A stretch of 64,000 nt of DNA from Polytrichum commune (Eukaryota; Streptophyta; Polytrichopsida; Polytrichales; Polytrichaceae). The notes under the pieces are model-generated. The model did not search any database and was not told the origin of the DNA. It saw only the letters and a program-made list of their open reading frames with translations. The stretch is from contig OX485803.1 in NCBI GenBank assembly GCA_950295325.1, positions 53,395,554 through 53,459,553 of the forward strand, in the 5' to 3' direction. Below, piece by piece: positions 55,631 through 64,000 of this stretch (its first letter is position 1; each line of letters opens with the position of its first letter). A program made the position numbers and the translations under genes.

Positions 55631-58039
55631 TTACAAGTATGGTATATTTATTTTGCATCCGAATATTTCTTGTAGTGAAATATTGTCACGGATGCCTGAA
55701 ATTTGGATGAAAAAAATTCACTTAGTAGGTGATAGTAATTGCAACATTGTGAAATCTATAATTGGGTATTTCCCTATTCTCAGGTCCTGTTCCACCTAAC
55801 ATGACTAATTAGTGTAGTGTGAAGAAGATTAAACCACACTAAAAATGGCGTGCTAGGTGAACTAAGACTAACATGGGGGACTCCCACTTTGGTAGTGGTG
55901 TTGCTTAGTAATTATACTGAATATTGTATTTGCTGCCACCCATTCTATTTGTCACGTTGCTCAATACCAATTATAAACCACATGACATGTAGTATCACCA
56001 ACACTAAATGTAAACCTAACATTATTTATCATTCCTCGTAATAAAAATTTGAGCATGATAGATCTAGTGGGCCACACTAATTGTCTACTCCGGGTGAAAA
56101 TTTAAATGTGGGTTGAAGACCCCACGTGTTCTTCTAAGTCTACATTATAGAAGCTTATGTCCAGTTACACCTTGAGTGTTAGTATGACAAGGGCAGAAGT
56201 AGTGTAAAATTAAATAGTCACCCACATCAATTTTCTAGGAAAAAAAAAAAAAAAACAATTAATGTGGCCCACACTAAGAGGATAGTTGAGAATAGGGTGA
56301 TTTTCTATTTCAATAACCATATCTTATGACCTTGAACTCTAAGGATTAAACTAGATTATCGAAAATCACCCACAAAATATCAAGGTACGAGATTTATGTG
56401 GCACTTGTCCGAAAACTAAATATGAAGCATAGTCTTCTAAGAATGATTCCTTCCAAGAATCTTATCAACATTCAAGTGACAAAGCAAACACAAAATCCTA
56501 TGTGCTTGGGAGCAAGCATGGTAAAGTGTATGAGGAAAGTGCTCCGGTATACTAAAATCATAAAAAAAAAATTGGTCAAACATCTAAAAGTAGTAGCAAA
56601 GTGTTGTTTAAATTGGATTGTTTTTTAGGGTGACCTCTATTGTTGTGTTAGATACTCAAATATAAAATATCAAGATAAGATCTTCAAAACTAATCATTGA
56701 AAGTGATGCTCAAAAGGCAATGGCAAAATCTGGTTTTGGACGTATATTTCATGACCTTAAATACTTTGAAGTTTCATGTTCCTTGAATTCATTATAAACT
56801 TGAGGGCACCATTACAAAAATTTGTGGAAAAACATCAATTTAATTCAATTCAATTGTATCATTAAAAAAAAAATAGACAATCATTCGTTCAATATCACTC
56901 AGTTGCACATCACTTGCACCGTCTTCTAAAATATGTAGACTTTTCTTGAAAATATATTTGTCAACATCAAATTGGTTGGCTTTGTAGATCAATGCATTCT
57001 TAAAGTGTCTATGGTTTTTTCTTCACAAAATTCAAAGTTAGTATATAGTTTTGAATTACTTTCATTTAGGGTACTGAAGCTATCCACTTGACCATGCTTG
57101 TGGCCTCTTACCATGTTGAATCCACTATATTCCTATCCATCATTTGTAGTTACCACTATATTGAGCTTCACATTTCCTAACACCGGCACATGCCAGAAAT
57201 CATGTCACATGCAAAAAAAAAACCATGTGAAATTTTATTATATTGAAGTTCAATTTTTTTTTTTAAACCATCATTTACAAATTGAAAGTCATTCCTTAGG
57301 AGCTTGGTACACAAATTTACTGCAAAATTCATGTACCTCTATGGATGATATGAAGCAAAGAGATCACTCAAACAGTTATGATGCACAACTCAATTTTGCA
57401 AATTGCATCTCCATCCTTGAAAAATAGCCCTCTACAATGTTCTCATGAATCGTGATTGATCATGAAGACCAAAGCACCATAGGGCAAAGTGTTGAAATCT
57501 AGGGAATGCATTCCAAGTTGCAATTTCTACCAACATGGCTGCACAAAAGGTATACTAATTGAACATGTCAAGTACATGGTTCATGTAAGCAGGATTTTGA
57601 TGAAGATAAAGTTTGTATGTACATTTTGAGTTATTGCTTGATGTTAAATAACATATAAAAATGCAATAAGCTCATCAACTGGGTGGGATATGCAAAATTA
57701 GGATTCTACCCATGAGTATGATGGACGCGTACATATACTTGAGGCTATGTTTGATCTCTACATGTGTATGTATATTCTTTAATTTCTTGCAATCTTTTAT
57801 TTATATCAAGCTAATAATGTAAAAGGATGCATGCACATTGCTTGTGATCATAATGAAGAGTGTACTTTTCGAGTGTTGAAAGCACATGCCAAGCACAAGT
57901 TTGTGGGCACTTAGAATTCTAAGAAGGGATGACAACCATCACGTAGTCCATGTCAATTGTGTGCCAACTTTATTTGGTAAAGCTATTTGCGTGAAGTGTT
58001 ATCATCCATTCTACGAACTCTAAGGTAGATGTGCCCAAT
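55631..58039. other. gene-free stretch with MITE relics
   Basis: At about 56060-56285 there are M2-like blocks (GGGCCACACTAATTG and AATTAATGTGGCCCACACTA in opposite orientation), so a decayed M2 copy is likely. Poly-A runs lie near 56240 and 56865. The frames present are short. Confidence 0.45.
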
Positions 58040-58385
58040 TCGGTTATTCATCTTAATCAAACACCTACATTTGAGTGGTATGTTGTTTGGTGTGACGCCA
58101 AGAACAGATACCAAGAAGACATATCTTTAAAAGAGATTGGACTACGTGCCCCAATTTAATATAATAACTATTCTAGGTTCAACAGTCCCTGTAAGACCAC
58201 TTAATAAGGATGAAAATCTTCACTTTGATAATGAATGAAACATTCATATGAGCTCCAGAAATCATGAGGAAAGTGACTACAGCCTTAATTTGGATTTGCT
58301 AATCATCTTGTATTGTTCGTGTGTTTCATTTTCTCGGAGAAGTACGCTAGTTGGAGAAAAGTAACCATTTAAGACCCATCTACCT
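58040..58385 (+). repeat. dispersed repeat family R3, copy 5
   Basis: It aligns over about 340 bp with 32755-33130: AACACCTACATTTGAGTGGT, AGAGATTGGACTACGTGC, TATTCTAGGTTCAACAG, ATGAGGAAAGTGACTACAGC and CCCATCTACCTTAG. Confidence 0.75.
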
Positions 58386-59786
58386 TAGGTGATAACACCT
58401 AGAGTTCTTAGAAGTAACACAATACATGGATTGGTATTGGCTCAAGCCTTGTACACTATGTGTGTGCGACAAATGCGCAAAGAACAAAATTGTGCACGTT
58501 TCTTTATGTACTTTCCTTTGCAATTCTCCAAGCAAACACTTCATGTGATCACATTTTCTTTCCATATACAAGTGGGCATGGCTACAAACTCAAGTAGAAG
58601 GTCGTTGATAAAGTTTTTTTTTTTTAAAAAAACAAACAAAAAAAACTATAACTCCTTCAAAAAAACCGTAATTCACAAAGCTCATCAATCTAGTGAAAAC
58701 CTTCTTAGCCCCTACCATCACCATCAAAAGCTTTAACACAACGTATCCCCGCTTCATGAACGTTACAAATGCACTAGCTATCATGCGACATGTGAGTCAG
58801 GTAACATCAGTTGATGTATAAGAATCAAGATCTACTTCACACGTATCTCCATAACACTAATGAGGCATAAATTTTGTATTATGTTTGGTTCAAGCCCATT
58901 AGATGATTCCTAATCGCAGAATGACATTTTATATAGAATTGAGCCTACTTCCTTTACATTAATAGAGAATCTATCAAAGCTAAAGGACATGACACTTTTC
59001 TTGTTCACTTGTCCATGCTCGAGATAAGCATAAATACCTAATGACATGATCCGTGTGAAAGACAAACAATGCTATAGACCCCAATGTATGTACCCATAAG
59101 TACATATGGGTCTCACAACGTATGGAGTCACTTGAATGCACAAAAACTGCAAGTCATAACCCGAACTTGGAATTGAGAATCAATTATTTGGTGGATGTCG
59201 TAGCACGGTGGTGATGTATTCATTAAATTAACCTGATAAATGTGTAAAACGTCACAGCCGCGCCAAGTTCGTTCCCACGAAGAACCTGCGGTCGTTCACA
59301 ACACAGAGGGAGGAAATCTTTCACTAACACACACATAAGAAACACCAGAAACTAAGATAACACAAATCGGATTAAGAAATCCGGGATATTACGGAAATTA
59401 TAGCACGGAAATTTCCGCCTTCCCGGTAGTGGACCGAGGTAGGGAACACAACACAAAGTATGGACAAGCTCCCACCCTAGAGTAGTAACAACAATAGACT
59501 CAGCGTCCCGAATCCATAGTATAACAACTATATACACTCCATTCTAAGATTCCTTATTACGGGTCATGACTTCTGGGATAAGGTTTCCGCGATAGAGGTA
59601 GCGGATCTGACATGTATTCCCACTATCCGCTAGATTTTTTACCGTGTCACAAGGACAATAATTCTAGTGTTTTAGGCTAGAATGCTCAGAGAGACTTGAT
59701 AGTTGTTCATCAGGATCTCGCCCTTTTGGTTGGTTTCTCCGGGTTGTCTCCCTATCTCCACTTCCTCCTCCTAACTACTACTCCCT
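58386..59786. other. gene-free stretch leading into a GC-richer block
   Basis: The left part is AT-rich with T/A homopolymers near 58613-58645. From about 59240 the base composition rises in GC and continues so to about 62480, which suggests the edge of an inserted element. No boundary repeat was identified. Confidence 0.4.
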
Positions 59787-61106
59787 TTAGACTGGTGTTA
59801 TGATGGGGGCAACCCTCCCTCGGGAAGGTGTCCCACTCAGGTATCCGACACGTGCCACCCCCTTTGACGGGGGGAAAGGTGGAGGAAGTTTTGGGTCTAC
59901 AAAACCAGCCTGATCCGCCTTCCGTGATGACACAGTTTCCACTATACCACACGCGGAAACCGAATCCTCCCTCGAGAAAGGTGGAAACGCAACATCTGCG
60001 CTCCTATCCTCACTGTCGCGCACCTCTCCATGAGGAGTGCCCGAAACACCATGGGCACAAGGGGGACCCCGGAGTGACACCCGGGACTTGTGGCGCCGTT
60101 GGTGAGAGGGCCCAAGTGATCCTAGTGTGGGTGAGGCCCCCGGGCGTTGGGAATGCCTCCCACCCACGAAGATTAGGAGGCACAAGGGTAAGGCCATGAG
60201 TTATGCGTAGCTCATGGCGTGGTGATTCTAGAAAGCTCAAGAACACCTCAATCGGAGGTGTGAGCTAGGAGTTATGGCCATTTGAGTGGGGCGCTGTCCC
60301 GGGACAGCGCCCTGGTACAGCAGTGCCTGGGAGTGATTCCCGGGACTGCCAAGGTTCAAACAGGCATAACTTCCTCAATACTTGCTCAAATGGAGCAAGT
60401 GAGGAGTCCATCGGCATCTACGTGAAGCGTAGATGAACATGGAGTGGTTGGTTGTTATGATCAGACATCATACAAGGAAGTTATGTTGGTCTGAAGCTGC
60501 TGGGGGGGTTCTAGGCCCAGCAGCTAAAGGAAAATGTCCACTTGGCCCCAACTCTTGGTAGAGAGACAAGAGGTTGGTTGACGGTGGGGTAGGGGCCCCG
60601 CGTGAAGTCCTAGAGGCTTATATGGGTGAGGTGGTGTGGCCTCACCCACCCGAGGCCGAACGGCACGGCCTCCATTGGCATTGGCCTAATGTGAGGCCAT
60701 AGTTGCCTAGTATGGTTCGGGTTGTTGTAGTGTTGCTCCGGCAACGCGATGATCAACATAAGATTGGACTTCCATGGATGGAAGTCCACATCTAAGGATT
60801 GGTTACCGATTAAAGGGGTTGGTTAGCGATTGAAGGGGTGAGTCCCGAAAGCAAAGTAGGAGGGTTGGTTCCCCTCCTATGAACTATAAGGTCCGGGGTG
60901 AGAGGAGCTAACCATTAGCATGGCGGTATGCGAATGGTTAGCGCTCGTAACCTTTGCTAGGAAATGAAAATTGGCAAGATGGTCAAGGAGGGCTAGTAAG
61001 GGTTGCGACACTCACAATGGGTAGCTTGTGCTGTTCCACCGGTCACACAGAATAGGACCCAGGGTATGTTGTTTTTCGTGACGGCGGGGCTAACATAGGG
61101 ATGGGG
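59787..61106 (-). pseudogene. unknown ORF interrupted by a solo LTR
   Basis: On the minus strand the segment 61106-61011 (32 codons) is open into the LTR insertion, and the segment 60013-59787 is open in the matching frame to a stop at 59787. Conceptually removing the LTR and one target duplication leaves one continuous frame of about 111 codons. The downstream part is proline- and basic-rich (for example DPKLPPPFPPSKG). No domain is recognised. Together with the frames at 61883-62478 on the same strand it may belong to a larger retroelement or a lost gene. Confidence 0.5.
60014..61010. mobile_element. solo LTR, younger copy (997 bp), TSD CTCAC
   Basis: On the plus strand it starts TGTCGCGCACC and ends GGGTTGCGACA, so it has TG...CA ends with a longer inverted TGTCGC/GCGACA. 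The flanking five bases are CTCAC on both sides, a perfect target duplication of the size typical for LTR retrotransposons. It matches 30093-31070 in reverse complement. A perfect 24-bp palindrome (GGGCGCTGTCCC and its complement) lies at 60289-60312. Orientation of the parent element is unknown. Confidence 0.92.
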
Positions 61107-61882
61107 CTACCACGCCTACCATCCTCGGTGGGAACCAAGCGCCAGTCGCGGCAGGTGCATGAGTGTTTTAGACCAGTCCGTTACTGCTGATTGGTATGAT
61201 CCACCTCCAGGTCACGGCAAGCGGAAGGCGTAAACGAGAACTCTCCCCCTACTATTGGACAGGTCTATCCACTGCTGTTCATTGTCGGTCCCTAGTTGGA
61301 CGGAGTAAGTGAGGAAGAACCTACCGTGTGCGCGGAACTCCCCTTACCCAACAACCCCACGATGGGGTTCATTCCCCTTGCTTGTCCAATCATTTCCGCC
61401 TTTTTGTGCTTAAGATTCCTCCGCCCATCACCTGCTCATATAATGGCGTTTTAACCACACGCACCTCGGGGTATTACTGACCCCCTGTCCTATCACGGAA
61501 TACTAACCTAACTAACCTACATAGTGATAGGGAATGGCGGAAAACTCGGAAACCTCAAGTACGGAAAGGAGGGACCACTTGCATTACACATGGACTTAAG
61601 ACTCAACTCAAACCGAAGGTGGAGTAAAGCATAAGGTCTGAATTAAACAAAAGAACACTTGCATTGCAAAATGGTGAGGAAAAAACCGAAGTGCTTCCTC
61701 TTAAACCAAACTAACACCCACATGCCATGGTTTCCATGCTGGAAATCGCGGGCCACGTGGCAGTCCTGACAATCCACCTCATTGAGAGGTCAGAACCTAA
61801 ACAAAGAAAATGACAAAGCACACAACTCAAGGCCAACTAACTACTTGCCCAAAACAATCCAAAATGGAATCCTAACTAAAAT

Positions 61883-62478
61883 CTACTCCCTATCCTTCCG
61901 CTTCTTCAGCTTGACTTCCTTCTTATTCTGCTTCCGCTCCTTGCGGCGGTCCACTCTGTTCGTTGCCAAAGATGGAGCACGTGGTGGTGGCACTGACACC
62001 TCGTGTCCATCGGGCCCGGGAATCACTCCCACATGGTCCACCGTCTCCGCAACGTCCGGCGCCAGTGATGCGGACAGTTGGCTGTCCGGCAGAAATCCCG
62101 GAGCAAGTAGTGCAAGTGGCGGCGGATCCCGGGCAACCATCTGGAAGGCCATGGCAGGGCTCGGTGGTGTTACCTCGGCCACATGGCAACCATCTAGGGT
62201 TTCCTCCCCAACCGTGGAGGAACTGGGGTGGCAATGGGAACCACCACCTCAGTGGCGGAAACCGACGGGGCCCTGAGCGCCGTGATGTCTTCCACTTGGT
62301 TCACCTCTTCCTCATGTTGGTTTCCACCTCCTACCGCGGCACCATGAATTTCCACCACATCCTCTTCTCTTAGTCTGCCGCTTTCCTCTGGCAAGCGCTC
62401 CGCTTTCTCCACCTCGCCGAAGTTTCCTCTTTTTCCTCTTTCCCCCATTTCCACTACCCGAAGTGGGATTTCTAACAT
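61883..62478 (-). CDS. unrecognised minus-strand frames in a GC-rich block
   Basis: Two overlapping-in-series frames occur. 62478-62194 has an acidic/basic mixed peptide (EKAERLPEESGRLREEDVVE), and 62182-61883 is proline-rich, then ends in a strongly basic tail (RKERKQNKKEVKLKKRKDRE). They lie in different frames and may be halves of one protein separated by a frameshift. No zinc knuckle, protease or reverse transcriptase motif is seen, so a retroelement origin is only a guess from context. The second frame has no ATG near its start. Confidence 0.3.
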
Positions 62479-63153
62479 AACTTAATTTGGGGTTTTTAAC
62501 TACTTTAAGGATTTTTATTTTTCTTCTCCCTCTTAAAGAACTAACCTACATAATGCCTACCACTTACTCTACCTATCCTACTTTCCTACGTCCGTACTAC
62601 TCTTTTAACCTAATAAGACAGTCAATTGATAAATCCGGAAAACCCGGGCCACGATAGTGGACGTTGAGGTCAAGCATCGTCTAGATCAATCAAGAGGATA
62701 AATCTAGAATAGCTTAAAAGCAAGTGTAGGTAGGAAGAGTAAGGGAAGAGAATAAGAAAGGGATGCTAAACCTTCCCCAACGAGCTTTTCGGGGGAGGGG
62801 TATCTAATAGGATAAGGGTCAGGGCCTGCAACCCGCAACTTTTTGGCAACTTGAGAAAGACTACTGGGTGCAAGCACGATAAAGTGGACAACTCTTGATC
62901 CTTGTACATGTTTAAGTGAAAGTAAGTCAAAACAATATACTAATTTTAAATTTTGTGGAAAAAAAATCATAAATGTTCAAAGATACATATTGATCTACAA
63001 AGTGAAGCAATTTTCGTTGACAAAAACAACCTCCCAAAAAGTCTACATATGTTAGAAGACGGGGCAAGTGGGTGTGCAAGTGGTGATATTGAACAAGTAA
63101 CTGACATAATTTTGTTCAAAACATGATGGAATTACACTGATTTAATACTTTTC
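62479..63153. other. no gene seen
   Basis: The composition returns to AT-rich after about 62700. No open frame with recognisable content. Confidence 0.4.

Positions 63154-63217
<64 letters not shown>
63154..63217. repeat. compound (TA)n(GT)n microsatellite
   Basis: About nine TA units are followed by about 23 GT units without interruption. Confidence 0.95.
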
Positions 63218-63218
<1 letters not shown>

Positions 63219-63439
63219 TGACCTCAAGTGTATAATGAATTCAAGGGATATGAAAAAAAATCAAGCTTGAAATAGTTAAGGTCATGAAATTTACATCCAA
63301 AACAAGATCTAACTACTTGTTTTTTAGCGTTATTTTGATTGATAAGTTTTGAAGATCTCACCTTGGTACACTACATTTGAGTACTGAACACATCAATAGA
63401 AAATTATTTTCGGTTCAATCTCAAAATTACAAAGGCCCT

Positions 63440-63750
63440 TTCAATTGGTAAATCACAAAAATGATCACCTCATTGCGAATGGATTTTTACACGTTTTTAG
63501 CTTCCAAGTCAATCATGTCATACTTTATTGACAATTTCACTTCGGAAATTCCCAGTCAATTGCTTAGTTACCAAGTGGAAGTGAACATATATATTGGATT
63601 TTGAGTCTTGGAGTTGAGGTGCACTCAATATGGGTTTTGTGGATAAGGCTGCATTTAAGACTGCAAGGGCAACGTTTTTTTGAAGTTAGGCAAGGCGGGC
63701 AACAATTTTTGGTTGGGTTTAAAAAAGCTTTTCTCAGGTTGCCTGAAGGT
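63440..63750 (+). repeat. dispersed repeat family R1, copy 2
   Basis: It is a direct-orientation relative of 6510-6800, sharing GTGAACATATATATTGGATTT, GTGCACTCAATATGGG and GACTGCAAGGGCAA-type blocks. The two copies lie about 57 kb apart. Confidence 0.75.
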
Positions 63751-64000
63751 TACACGTTGTGGTTCTAAGCTTTGAAATCTAATCAAGCAATTTCTTCCTA
63801 TGAATCATTTAAGAATATTTGCAATCAACATCTCATACGTGCCAATAACTAGGATTTAAGTACATTTGGATTTATGCATAAATTTTGGACAATTTCAACC
63901 GCCAATATGACATATGCTAGATAGCATAACTACATAAAATATAGTGGTTGGCAAACATGGAATACAAACACTCAAAGTTGTGGTTGTTGTGTTGTTGCTG

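Noticed and set aside
1-64000. CRISPR arrays, operons, rRNA or organelle genes
   Set aside because: No regularly spaced direct repeats with unique spacers, no polycistronic gene order and no rRNA-like blocks were seen.

Overview
The window looks like nuclear DNA of a land plant. It has spliced genes with GT-AG introns, a plant-type leucine-rich-repeat receptor-like protein, a PIF/Harbinger DNA transposon with a Myb/trihelix-type first ORF, solo LTRs, a tRNA-derived SINE and many small terminal-inverted-repeat elements. Genes are sparse and introns hold transposon debris. I see no bacterial operon, plastid gene, rRNA gene or CRISPR array. The exact lineage cannot be fixed from sequence alone.

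Layout. 1-2032: a 17-bp minisatellite, then non-coding DNA. 2033-4447: small spliced gene A (exons of 36, 93, 79 and 74 nt) followed by two further coding-like exons. 4448-17120: gene-free, AT-rich, with a TIR element (5034-5832), an array of a TCTAGTTAACTATAGTT-type motif (7680-8660), a tRNA-like element (11378-11444) and a dispersed repeat (13190-13570). 17653-26037: a receptor-like protein gene (signal peptide, LRRNT, 32 LRRs, island, one TM helix, short tail, no kinase) with a 4.0-kb intron full of MITEs and duplications. 26310-27500: decaying tandem copies of the 3' end of that gene. 27510-36998: repeats, including a 28-kb-region tandem array, a SINE, a foldback hairpin, a solo LTR (30093-31070) and two MITEs. 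36999-39236: a large foldback element. Next to it is a PIF/Harbinger element with an intact-looking ORF1 (39747-40763) and a transposase killed by four in-frame stops (41125-42453, minus).

43557-46623: spliced gene B, eight proposed exons. Its start exon (36 nt) and third exon (79 nt) have the same lengths and phases as gene A and related peptides, so A and B look like paralogues of an unrecognised family about 41.5 kb apart. 46624-59786: mostly repeats (MITE at 49874-50282, nested MITE at 54747-55327, a threefold 380-bp tandem repeat at 51153-52302) and one miRNA-precursor-like hairpin (50541-50612). 59787-62478: a GC-richer minus-strand block of unknown ORFs, one split by a solo LTR (60014-61010) with a perfect 5-bp target duplication CTCAC. 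The last kilobase is a TA/GT microsatellite and a second copy of the 6.5-kb dispersed repeat.

Only the receptor-like protein has a role that can be argued: a plasma-membrane extracellular ligand sensor needing a partner kinase. Nothing in the sequence ties genes A and B to it.
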